From the NCBI GenBank assembly GCA_919902995.1, contig CAKKSD010000039.1, positions 1-49,513 on the forward strand: a stretch of 49,513 nt of DNA. Direction: 5' to 3'. The stretch comes from Thermodesulfovibrionia bacterium (GTDB taxonomy: Bacteria > Nitrospirota > Thermodesulfovibrionia > JACRGW01). The notes below the pieces were generated by a model. That model made no database searches and was not told where the DNA came from. It saw nothing but the letters and a program-made list of their open reading frames with translations. Both the position numbers and the translations under genes were made by a program. This document shows, piece after piece, positions 9,258 to 17,261 of this stretch; the stretch's first letter is position 1; every line of letters begins with the position of its first letter.

Positions 9258-10394
9258 ATGCTTGCTCTTCAAGGGATTCCGAAAAATATCAATGAGCCTC
9301 TCTTGGGAAAGATTTCCTTTTTTTCAACAGAAAAAGATAATAGATCAGAAACAATAATTGTTGATCCTAAATTGTCCAAACGTAAGCTAAAAAGCTACGT
9401 GGCAAGTATATTTTCATGCATAGATATTGATGACCAACTAAAAACAAGTGGTATTCCAATAGTATACAACGTGAATAATATCCACTTATTATCTGAAGGC
9501 GATGTGGTAGAGATATTGCCCAATGGTTTAATAAATGTTTTCTATCAGATCAACTCCAAACATAATCTTATCTTTGTAACCTCTAGGTGCAACAGCAATT
9601 GTATAATGTGTCCTCAACTTATTGACAACAATGAAGGCAATCTTTTGGATTTAAACTTAAAACTGATTTCTTTAATCGATAAATCCACTGAAGAATTGGC
9701 TCTAACGGGTGGCGAACCAACTGTAATAGGACATGACTTATTTCATTTAATTCTGGCCTGTAAGCATTATCTTCCCAATACTTCTTTGCTCCTACTAACC
9801 AATGCAAGGAAATTTAGTGACTTAAAATATACCCATCTTTTCAGCAGCCTTGGTCATCCTAACATTACTATTGCAATAACCCTTTATGGGGATAATAATA
9901 TTGAGCATGATTTTATTGCCGGTTCAAAAGATGCTTTTAATGAAATGGTCAGGGGGATTCTTAATCTTGCTACCTTTGGTAATTCAATCGAGATACGGAT
10001 TGTAATTCATAAATATACCTATAAAGGGTTGCTAAGAATATCTGAGTACATTTATAGAAATATGGTATTTGTTAAACATATTGCTTTTATGGGATTAGAA
10101 ACTACTTGGCGGGCAAAAGCAAATTTAGAATTACTTTGGGTGGAACCAAAAGAAATTATAAATAGCTTAGAAGAATCAATCCGCTATTTGGCACAAAGGG
10201 GCATGAATTTGTCTATATATAATATCCCCTTATGCTTGCTTCCGAAAAATTTATGGAAATTTGCCAGACAATCTATTTCGGGATGGAAGAATTCTTTTGA
10301 TTCAAAATGTCTTACGTGTTCAGTAAAAAACCAATGCTCTGGAATGTTTGAATCCGGAGTTCCTGTATACAGTCAGTATCTTCAACCTATTTGA
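9258..10394 (+). CDS. hxsC: His-Xaa-Ser system radical SAM maturase HxsC
   Basis: Second radical SAM enzyme of the cassette, 378 residues. The N-terminal about 90 residues are a family-specific region. The cluster motif CNSNCIMC lies at Cys 111, 115 and 118, and TGGEPT (about 154) is the SAM-binding motif. A C-terminal CLTCSVKNQC suggests partial auxiliary-cluster ligands. HxsB and HxsC are distinct families that occur as a pair, so they probably act in sequence or together on HxsA. The ATG follows the hxsB stop directly with no spacer. It ends 6 nt before the convergent hxsA stop; no terminator is visible between them. Confidence 0.88.
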   Translation: MLALQGIPKNINEPLLGKISFFSTEKDNRSETIIVDPKLSKRKLKSYVASIFSCIDIDDQLKTSGIPIVYNVNNIHLLSEGDVVEILPNGLINVFYQINSKHNLIFVTSRCNSNCIMCPQLIDNNEGNLLDLNLKLISLIDKSTEELALTGGEPTVIGHDLFHLILACKHYLPNTSLLLLTNARKFSDLKYTHLFSSLGHPNITIAITLYGDNNIEHDFIAGSKDAFNEMVRGILNLATFGNSIEIRIVIHKYTYKGLLRISEYIYRNMVFVKHIAFMGLETTWRAKANLELLWVEPKEIINSLEESIRYLAQRGMNLSIYNIPLCLLPKNLWKFARQSISGWKNSFDSKCLTCSVKNQCSGMFESGVPVYSQYLQPI

Positions 10395-10400
10395 TTAATT

Positions 10401-10988
10401 TTATCGCCAGAGTAAAGATTTAATCTCTTTTAAATCTATCCTTTGCTTGGTATTCTCTGGGTCAGGTTTTGTGATCTCAATGGTATCATCTTTACACTCA
10501 GTTACCACTCCTCCCACTGTATTATTATTGTTTAATGTTACAATCACATCACGAAGATATAGTTTGCAAGAATTTTTCTGCCACTCCGTGGTTGCCTGCC
10601 ACTTTTTAGAAGAGGGTGAAGGAAAGGGAGTAGCAGGGGTATTTTTTTCAATTGTTTGGGGGACTTTTTGAGGCGTTACTGGTGCCGAAGGTTTAGTTGA
10701 TTCCTCAGATGGCATGGGGTACGAGGATGAACGATGCGCATAATGGGAACGGTGGGAAGAATGAGAACGATGTGAAGAATGAGAACGATGCCCAGCAAAT
10801 ATATTATCAGAAGTAAAATCGGCTTGTTCCAAAACAAGGGGTGGTGGATTTGAAATTAGCTGGATATTGTAGATTTTAGAGTCACTTTTTAGGGTAGGAA
10901 TATGGAGGGAATTTTTACCTTTTCCGGAAGAGGAGAAAATAATTAATGGGGAAAGAAGACTTAGGACCCATTCTACTAATCTTGCCAT
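10401..10988 (-). CDS. hxsA: His-Xaa-Ser repeat protein HxsA (predicted modification substrate)
   Basis: The 195-residue product has a hydrophobic N-terminus (about 5-20, export signal or anchor), a linker, and then seven consecutive His-x-Ser/Ala triplets at residues 67-87. In these, H is followed by R, S or Y and mostly by Ser. A Pro/Ser/Thr-rich spacer (about 90-128) precedes a compact C-terminal domain (about 132-195) rich in beta strands, of LSm/SH3-like appearance (VTLNNNNTVGGVV...IEITK). The triplet array defines HxsA, the presumed target of HxsB/HxsC. It is encoded on the strand opposite to hxsDBC and has its own near-perfect promoter. What is made from the His-x-Ser triplets is not known. 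Confidence 0.88.
   Translation of the reverse strand: MARLVEWVLSLLSPLIIFSSSGKGKNSLHIPTLKSDSKIYNIQLISNPPPLVLEQADFTSDNIFAGHRSHSSHRSHSSHRSHYAHRSSSYPMPSEESTKPSAPVTPQKVPQTIEKNTPATPFPSPSSKKWQATTEWQKNSCKLYLRDVIVTLNNNNTVGGVVTECKDDTIEITKPDPENTKQRIDLKEIKSLLWR
10745..10790 (-). repeat. 18-bp tandem repeat encoding the His-Xaa-Ser array
   Basis: Two consecutive 18-nt units (10745-10762 and 10763-10780) and a partial third encode the H-R-S-H-S-S hexapeptide of HxsA. Tandem DNA repeats of this kind can gain or lose in-frame copies, so array length may vary among strains. Confidence 0.75.
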
Positions 10989-11015
10989 TGCCTGATCTCT
11001 TTTTAATTACAATAA

Positions 11016-11044
11016 ATTATAATAATAAAAAGAGGTAATGTCAA
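11016..11044 (-). promoter_or_regulatory. Perfect-consensus sigma-70 promoter for hxsA
   Basis: On the minus strand TTGACA (11044-11039), a 17-nt spacer and TATAAT (11021-11016). Both hexamers match consensus exactly. Transcription would begin near 11009, about 21 nt before the hxsA ATG at 10988; a weak purine-rich AGAGATCAGG precedes the ATG. Confidence 0.75.
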
Positions 11045-11196
11045 GGAGAAATTTTTGAGACTTTCCCACCTTTTCCTCTAAAAATACCTTTTTGTTGTTT
11101 AAAATTAAGATGTTGTTAATTTTCCCGAATTTTCTGCTAAGTAATGTTTTATCTGATAAAGTTTTAGATGGTTCTGTCTGCCTTTCTCTGTTTTAA

Positions 11197-12114
11197 AGCC
11201 AGATAGAGAAGGTTACTTTCATAGATGTCGGCCAGGGTGATTCGAGCCTGATAGAGTTCCCTGACGGTAAGAGGATGCTAATCGATGGAGGGGGGACCTT
11301 TGATAAAAGATTCGATATCGGCAGAAGGGTCCTTGCACCATATCTATGGGATAATGGAATGAAGAGAATTGACTACATCGTCCTTTCCCATCCCCACCCT
11401 GATCATTTAGGAGGGTTATTCTATATCATAGAAAATTTCAGGATCGGTGAGGTATGGGTTAACGGTGATTCTTCCTTAGAAGGTTATCAAAAATTTCTCA
11501 GGATTTTAGAGGGGAAAGGAATACCTGTTAAAGCCGTCAGAAGGGGGGATACCATTCTTGATGGAGACTATATTATCTATGTTCTCCATCCCTATCCTGA
11601 GTTTTATTCCGGCACATCCGGAGGAAAATCTTCCGGTCAGAATAATAGATCAATAGTCATTAAGCTGGCATATAAAAACCGTTCCTTTCTATTTCCGGGT
11701 GATATCGAAAAGGAGGCAGAGGATGACCTCATCCACCTTGGCAAGTGGCTCAAGGCCGATATCATAAAGGTTCCCCATCATGGCAGTAAGACATCGAGCA
11801 CAGAGGAGTTTCTGTCAATGGTACAACCTAAAGTGGCAGTTGTCTCTTCAGGAAAGGATAACGTCTTTAACCATCCGAACCCGGATGTCGTAGAGAGATA
11901 CGAAAGGTCCGGGGCAAGGATTTACAGGACAGATGCTGATGGGGCAGTGATTATTGTATCGGATGGTGAGAACTTTAAAGTAGAGACCTTCGATACCCTT
12001 TCACTTAAGAAGATTTCCCTGTCCGAAGGATCCTGTGGACAGGGGAACCGGGCTTTAGATGAGTGGTGGGGTGTGGAGGTGGAGAATATAAGGAGGTTAT
12101 GGAAAAGCATTTAG
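11197..12114 (+). pseudogene. comEC: comEC 3' fragment (metallo-beta-lactamase-fold domain)
   Basis: Reading from 11197 (after TAA at 11194) the frame gives SQIEKVTFIDVGQGDSSL, the normal start of the ComEC C-terminal domain. LSHPHPDHLGG (metal-binding HxHxDH) follows, then later PHHGSKTSS, the characteristic C-terminal ComEC motif. The first ATG is at 11275, which would delete the VGQGD strand, and there is no good start codon or ribosome-binding site before it. The domain is therefore a displaced half of comEC cut by the hxs cassette rather than an independent enzyme. It could persist as a stand-alone hydrolase only if translated from an unusual start. Confidence 0.85.
12022..12043. repeat. 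Near-palindromic 22-nt repeat, copy 1 (inside comEC fragment)
   Basis: TCCGAAGGATCCTGTGGACA followed by GG; the core is nearly identical to its own reverse complement. A second copy with one internal difference is at 18878-18899. Both lie in coding sequence. Confidence 0.7.
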
Positions 12115-12135
12115 CCCTCGCAGTTCTATTGACCA

Positions 12136-12465
12136 TTACTTTTCAAACATCCCCCGTAACTTTGAAAAGAATATCTCGATGAGGAGGCCGAAGAAGGCGC
12201 CTATAAGTCCGCCTATTCCAGAGATGATTATGAACATGATAGAGAGATAGGTTATGATGAGTGGTTTGAGGTTACCGATCTCCTTTCCGAAGAAGTTTAC
12301 CATGTCCTTTCTTGCAGCATCGTACCATCCACCCTCAAAACCCTTGCCGAAGAATGTTTCGAGAGAAGCCGAGACAGCGATAGCGGTTATTATCCCTGCA
12401 ATACCACCGATCAGAATCCCCTTTCTTATTCCTGAAAGGATTCCCATACAAGAAACATTTATCAC
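12136..12465 (-). CDS. Small glycine-rich membrane protein, function unknown
   Basis: 109 residues with two strongly hydrophobic segments (about 16-35 with GGIAGIITAIAVSA, and about 69-98 with IITYLSIMFIIISGIGGLIGAFFGLLI in two parts), separated by a charged loop. No enzyme motif is visible. I chose the GTG at 12465 because AAAAGGAT lies about 5 nt upstream; the ATG at 12447 has no such site. It is convergent with the comEC fragment and divergent from the sensor kinase beginning at 12525. I cannot name a family. Confidence 0.6.
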   Translation of the reverse strand: MINVSCMGILSGIRKGILIGGIAGIITAIAVSASLETFFGKGFEGGWYDAARKDMVNFFGKEIGNLKPLIITYLSIMFIIISGIGGLIGAFFGLLIEIFFSKLRGMFEK

Positions 12466-12489
12466 ATAAAATCCTTTTAATCAAGCAGA

Positions 12490-12518
12490 TTGACAGATAA
12501 AGGCATTTGATATATCTT
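12490..12518 (+). promoter_or_regulatory. Candidate promoter of sensor kinase gene, +1 on the ATG
   Basis: TTGACA (12490-12495), 17 nt, TATCTT (12513-12518). The expected transcription start near 12525 coincides with the ATG, which argues against the upstream TTG (12507) as start and suggests a leaderless message. Confidence 0.5.
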
Positions 12519-12524
12519 AAATTA

Positions 12525-14258
12525 ATGAAGATAAACCTTAAAAGGAATACACTTCTTGAAAAGATCCTCCTTCCTTTTGTTGTCCTTTCCTTTATTACTA
12601 TCATTGTGGTTTCACTTTTTGTAGGTGAGATTCTCACCCTTCGCATGGAAGAGGGCACAACAAAGGAGATAATCTCCTATAAGGATACTGTTGAGGGTTT
12701 TTTCAGGGACAAAGAGAAACAGGCGATTCTCTATGCAGAACTCCTTTCCGATGAAAGGAGGATACTTGAGAAATACGGCGGGAAACATCTCATGGGACTT
12801 TCCCATCTTAGTCTTTTCATGCAGGAAGGGCTCAAGATATATCTTGAACCATTAAGATTTCTTAAGGAGGGTGATACACAGCAGAAAGGGTTGATAAAGA
12901 AGGGTCTTTCTGGAGAACTCGCATCGGGTTTTATCCCGAAATCTATAGATAATGCTATCAGACTCGATTATGATGTTGTGGCACCTATTGATAAGGGAGC
13001 AATCATCATGGTAGGTTTTAGCTTTGATAATGAGTATTTAGGAGGAGTAAAGAAAAAGATAGGGAATGATATATTTATTCTCTATGGTGACAGGGTTGTG
13101 GCATCTACACTCAGAAAAGAGGAAGAAAGAAGGGAGATACAGAAGAAGGTTACAGAGGAGATTATTGATAGAATAACGAAGAAGGGTGAGTCTGTAATCG
13201 AGAGGATATTTCTTGAAGATAGGGAATACAAGGCTATATTTGCACCGCTCAAGAGAGATGAGACTGGCAGTGCTATATTTGGTATCGTGATGTCCACAAA
13301 TGACCTTGTCCTTGCAAAGAGGAAGATAATCCTGAATTATGTAGCCATATCGCTTTCTATCTTGGCGGTACTGAGCCTTATAAACTATATCGTTGTGAAG
13401 AGAAGCCTTCGCCCCCTCAAGAGGCTTTCAGCAATGGCAGACAGGGTTGCGAAAGGAGACCTTTCCCTGAGGGTTGATATAGAATCCTCTGACGAAATCG
13501 GAATTATGGGCGTATCATTTAATAATATGGTCGAGTCCCTAATAAAGGAGGAAGAGCAACTTAACCTCACAATCAAACAGATGATAAGACAGGAGAAATT
13601 CGCCTCTATCGGAGAAATAGCAGCAGGTATTGCCCATGAGATAGGGAACTCCCTTGCCATAGTAGTTGCGTATTCAAAGATGCTGGTTAACAAGGGCTGT
13701 GATGAAGATACAAAGGAGTGCCTCAATTACATCATGGATGCTGCGACAAGGATGGACAGGATTACAAAGAACCTCCTTATGTACGCAAAGCCCTCATACC
13801 AGCAGGAACTGCTCGATATTAACAGGATAATAGAAGAATCTATATCGGTCGTTTTGTTTCAGTGCGAGCGTGATGATACATCCTGCAGGATCGAAAAGAA
13901 TCTGAGCGAAGGTCTACCATCTGTTATGGGGAATAGAGGAGAACTCCAGCAGGTCTTTATAAACCTCTTTATAAACTCTGTACAGGCGATGCCTCAGGGC
14001 GGTACCATATCTGTCTCAACAGAAAAGATAGATAAGGATATTGTTATAAATGTAATAGATACAGGTGAAGGGATTCCTGAAGAACGCAGGGAGAGGATAT
14101 TCGATCCCTTTTTTACAACAAAGCCCAAAGGTACAGGCCTTGGACTCAGTATAACCCAGCGCATAATAGAGAACCATAAAGGAGAGATCCTTGTATGTAG
14201 CGATGCAGGGAAAGGCACTACATTTATAATCAGGCTTCCTGCAGTTCAGGAATCCTGA
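12525..14258 (+). CDS. Membrane sensor histidine kinase (HAMP, HisKA, HATPase_c)
   Basis: Senses a periplasmic or membrane signal and autophosphorylates. There is a first helix (about 15-36), an extracytoplasmic sensor of about 230 residues, a second helix (about 270-292), and a HAMP linker with RSLRPLKRLSAMADRVAKGD. The phosphoacceptor region GEIAAGIAHEIGNSLAIV follows (His near 371). The ATP-binding domain has N-box NLFINSVQAM, G1 DTGEGIP and G2 GTGLGLSI. The family usually has HEIRNPL; here it is HEIGNSL, a mild variant. The start at ATG 12525 is preferred over TTG 12507 because the likely promoter overlaps the latter. No response regulator is adjacent on this strand; the NtrC-type regulator at 15876 already has its own kinase. 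Confidence 0.9.
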   Translation: MKINLKRNTLLEKILLPFVVLSFITIIVVSLFVGEILTLRMEEGTTKEIISYKDTVEGFFRDKEKQAILYAELLSDERRILEKYGGKHLMGLSHLSLFMQEGLKIYLEPLRFLKEGDTQQKGLIKKGLSGELASGFIPKSIDNAIRLDYDVVAPIDKGAIIMVGFSFDNEYLGGVKKKIGNDIFILYGDRVVASTLRKEEERREIQKKVTEEIIDRITKKGESVIERIFLEDREYKAIFAPLKRDETGSAIFGIVMSTNDLVLAKRKIILNYVAISLSILAVLSLINYIVVKRSLRPLKRLSAMADRVAKGDLSLRVDIESSDEIGIMGVSFNNMVESLIKEEEQLNLTIKQMIRQEKFASIGEIAAGIAHEIGNSLAIVVAYSKMLVNKGCDEDTKECLNYIMDAATRMDRITKNLLMYAKPSYQQELLDINRIIEESISVVLFQCERDDTSCRIEKNLSEGLPSVMGNRGELQQVFINLFINSVQAMPQGGTISVSTEKIDKDIVINVIDTGEGIPEERRERIFDPFFTTKPKGTGLGLSITQRIIENHKGEILVCSDAGKGTTFIIRLPAVQES

Positions 14259-15925
14259 GAAGCTGCTTTTTCCCCCTCTTCTATAATACGCTCAAACTCA
14301 AGGGGATGATCTTCTATTAGGTCTTCTATCGATATCTTCCCCGTAAGCCATACCCAGCTCATCGGAAAGACACGGCTTTTCAGATGTACATTATAGAAGT
14401 GCCAGAGAATGCCAAGAAAAAGTGCGATGAGCGCCTCGGTGCTATGTGCAATGTATGCAACTCCCCATATCCAGAAAGAAGACCATCCCGGCAGTATATC
14501 CGCTGTCAATGTGGGGAACCAGTACATAAATCCTGTTGCAGTCATAACAAAGACAATAATCACTACAAGCCAGTAGTCAAGTTTCTGGAGATAGGTATAC
14601 CTGCCGAATTTCGGTCTTTCATCGGAGGTGCCGGTTAGATACCTTATGTTTTTCCAGCAGTCCTTAATGTCCTTCACCTGAGGCATGATTGCTGTCCCTA
14701 ACCTTTTCTTAGTTGAGAGGTAAATAATATATCCGATATGATATATGACATCTACGATTAGGACAACTGCCCCAAATCTATGGACATGTCCTGCCATTTC
14801 TATACCTCCCCAGAGATTTATCCATGCCTGAGATATCTTGAGCTCAGGGTATTTCAGGGTGAATCCTGATGCAGCGAGATAAAATACAGATGTAAATAGC
14901 GCTATGTGCTGTATCCTGTAGTGTATATTCATCCTTTCAAACTCTCTTGGAAGGTTCTTGAGGAGGGTATTCAAAGGAGATTTCACAGGGGTTTCCCTTC
15001 CTTTTCTCCTTCTTTTTGTTATTTCTGAATATATGTCAAGGACAAAGTGAAAAAACAGAAGGAAAACAACAGAGATGATCATCCAAACCATAACAATTCT
15101 TACATAGAAGGCTGTGGGATTGTTCTTTGAGTCAACCGGCCTGTGGGTAAAGGCACGGGCGAATTCCTCTGTTGCCCCTTCATGACATTTCGAACAAAGC
15201 GTTATCTTATTTGTTCCAAAGACAGGAGATTCAGGATCATTATGACTTTTTATATTGTGGCTGCCGTGGCATATTACGCAATTAGGTGTCTCCTTGCTTC
15301 CTATGGCATACCTCTTTCCATGGAAATGTGCCCTGTAGGATTCTACGACATAGATATTCAATCCATACCTTGATGCAATAGTTCTGTCGCTGTGGCACCT
15401 TGCACAGGTCTCGACTATCCTATGCCTTGATGAAGATGATAGAGGGTCTGAGGATTTCCTGATATAATGGGGAGGGCTATGGCAGTCTGTACAGAAGGCG
15501 GCATTCTGGATACCTTCTTCGAGTATCGCCTTTCCGTGAATACTCTTTCTGAAGACCGAATATTCCCTGTTATGACATCCCACACAGGAGGCGACTGTTA
15601 ATGCATCCTTACCTTTTCCCTTAAGATATTTTGATACCTCTTTCACCTCATTAGAGGTCATATCTTCAGAGACGGAATGAGTCATCTTCTTGAACCTTAT
15701 AGCATGACAGCCTGTGCATTCGAGTTTGCCATGGACTGAGTCTTTATATTCCTTTTCGTCAATAAACCTTTCGTCCCTGAATCTGCTGTGGCAGATTATG
15801 CATTTTACATCTAATTCTGATGCAATAGCGGAGAAAGGTAATATAGATATGAAGAAAGAAAGGAAGGCAGAGAATCTATACAGATTCTTTCCTGTAAGGT
15901 ATATTGTATTTCTTGAGTTTCTCAT
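14246..15925 (-). CDS. Fused heptaheme cytochrome c / cytochrome b membrane protein
   Basis: An electron-transfer protein that probably passes electrons between the quinone pool and periplasmic carriers. A signal peptide is followed by seven CXXCH heme-c motifs (CIICH, CTGCH, CVGCH, CTDCH, CARCH, CVICH, CSKCH). A membrane helix comes next, then a prokaryotic cytochrome b561-like domain with about four helices and conserved His residues (NIHYRIQHIALF, GHVHRFG, HSTEALIALFLGILWHFY). The first reasonable ATG is 15925, which overlaps the upstream regulator gene by 50 nt; the open frame extends further to 15982. The same architecture exists as two separate genes at 19703-20638 and 18997-19737. The C-terminal MSWVWLTGKIS block is shared with that cytochrome b. 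Confidence 0.88.
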   Translation of the reverse strand: MRNSRNTIYLTGKNLYRFSAFLSFFISILPFSAIASELDVKCIICHSRFRDERFIDEKEYKDSVHGKLECTGCHAIRFKKMTHSVSEDMTSNEVKEVSKYLKGKGKDALTVASCVGCHNREYSVFRKSIHGKAILEEGIQNAAFCTDCHSPPHYIRKSSDPLSSSSRHRIVETCARCHSDRTIASRYGLNIYVVESYRAHFHGKRYAIGSKETPNCVICHGSHNIKSHNDPESPVFGTNKITLCSKCHEGATEEFARAFTHRPVDSKNNPTAFYVRIVMVWMIISVVFLLFFHFVLDIYSEITKRRRKGRETPVKSPLNTLLKNLPREFERMNIHYRIQHIALFTSVFYLAASGFTLKYPELKISQAWINLWGGIEMAGHVHRFGAVVLIVDVIYHIGYIIYLSTKKRLGTAIMPQVKDIKDCWKNIRYLTGTSDERPKFGRYTYLQKLDYWLVVIIVFVMTATGFMYWFPTLTADILPGWSSFWIWGVAYIAHSTEALIALFLGILWHFYNVHLKSRVFPMSWVWLTGKISIEDLIEDHPLEFERIIEEGEKAASQDS

Positions 15926-17261
15926 AGAAGTTCGGTCTTGGCATTCCGGCCTCCATTGCAGCCCTACTGACCCTCCCGTCATGTTTCTTTAGGAGCGATA
16001 GTATGTATTCTTTCTCGAACCTTTCTTTTGCCTCCCTGAAAGTGAGGGTGCCGTAGGATGGTATTTCCACCTTAGAGTTATCCCTTAATTCGTCTGGGAG
16101 GGTTGGTATATCAATCTGTTTACCGTCAGACATTAACACCGCTCTTTCCATCAGATTCTCGAGTTCTCTCACATTGCCTGGCCAGTGATAGTTCAACAGG
16201 AATCTCATTAGTGCCGGTGAGATGGTCTCGACTGATTTTGAGAATTTCTTGTTGTATTTAAGCAAGAAGTAATAGATCAGAAGGGGGATATCCTCTTTCC
16301 TTTCCCTGAGAGGAGGCAGGTTTATTGTGAATATATTTATCCTGTAGAAAAGGTCTTCCCTGAAATTTCCTGTCTCCACTTCTTTTTTGAGGTTTTTATT
16401 TGTAGCAGATATAATCCTCACATCGACTGTAAAGGGTTTCCTTCCTCCTACTCTCAGTATCTGACCGTCCTGAAGTACCCTCAGGAGTTTGACCTGAAGG
16501 CTTGGAGACATTTCGCCTATTTCGTCAAGAAAGAGTGTCCCTCTGTTTGCTGCCTCGAAGAGTCCTTCTTTAGATCCAACAGCTCCTGTAAATGCCCCCT
16601 TCTCATACCCGAAGAGCTCGCTCTCGAGAAGGGTCTCAGGGAAGGCAGAGCAGTTTATTGAAAGGAATGTCTTATCAGTCCTGAGGCTATTCTTGTGGAT
16701 TGCCTGCGCGATAAGTTCTTTTCCTGTGCCGCTTTCACCCTGAATAAGGACGGTGGCATCTGTGGGTGCTACCTTGTCAATCATGGAGAAGACCTCTTTC
16801 ATTACCTTACTCTCACCTATGATATTTTCCCTCTCCTGAAGGGACTTTAGTTTTTCTCTCAGGTATCTGTTCTCGTCAAGAAGTCTCTTGTGCTGGAGGG
16901 CGTTCTTTATGGTGATTTCTATTACATCGGGATCAAAGGGTTTTGTTATATAGTCATAGGCACCGATCTTTATCGCTTCAACAGCGGTCTCGATCGTCGC
17001 ATATGCTGTAATTAGAATAAAGGGGATGGCAGAGTTATATTCCTTTATATTTCTCAGAACCTCTATACCGTCCATCCTTGGCATCTTGAGGTCAGAAATG
17101 ATAATGTCAGGATTTTCTCTCTTCGTAGCCTCAATACCTTCCTCTCCGTCTTTGGCAAGGAACAATGTATAGTCCTTGAGTAAACGCCTGAACATCTCCC
17201 TCATGCCGGGTTCATCGTCTATAACAAGTATTTTTTCTCTCTTCTCGATATCCATACTCAT
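15876..17261 (-). CDS. Sigma-54-dependent response regulator (NtrC family)
   Basis: Activates sigma-54 promoters when phosphorylated. The 461-residue protein has a receiver domain (about 10-125, phosphoacceptor Asp 57 in IIISDLKMPRMDG). The AAA+ domain has Walker A GESGTGKE, the sigma-54 contact loop GAFTGA and Walker B LFLDEIGEM. A Fis-type helix-turn-helix lies at the end (about 420-455, GRVSRAAMEAGMPRPNFYEKL). It overlaps its kinase gene by 4 nt and the following cytochrome gene by about 50 nt, so it sits inside a respiratory operon. A sigma-54-type promoter at 21123-21138, upstream of the same gene group, is a plausible target. Confidence 0.95.
   Translation of the reverse strand: MSMDIEKREKILVIDDEPGMREMFRRLLKDYTLFLAKDGEEGIEATKRENPDIIISDLKMPRMDGIEVLRNIKEYNSAIPFILITAYATIETAVEAIKIGAYDYITKPFDPDVIEITIKNALQHKRLLDENRYLREKLKSLQERENIIGESKVMKEVFSMIDKVAPTDATVLIQGESGTGKELIAQAIHKNSLRTDKTFLSINCSAFPETLLESELFGYEKGAFTGAVGSKEGLFEAANRGTLFLDEIGEMSPSLQVKLLRVLQDGQILRVGGRKPFTVDVRIISATNKNLKKEVETGNFREDLFYRINIFTINLPPLRERKEDIPLLIYYFLLKYNKKFSKSVETISPALMRFLLNYHWPGNVRELENLMERAVLMSDGKQIDIPTLPDELRDNSKVEIPSYGTLTFREAKERFEKEYILSLLKKHDGRVSRAAMEAGMPRPNFYEKLKKYNIPYRKESV

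Noticed and set aside
6750-11196. A transposon or integrase carrying the hxs cassette
   Set aside because: No transposase, integrase, terminal inverted repeat or clear target duplication is visible; the only end similarity is a weak 14/16 match.
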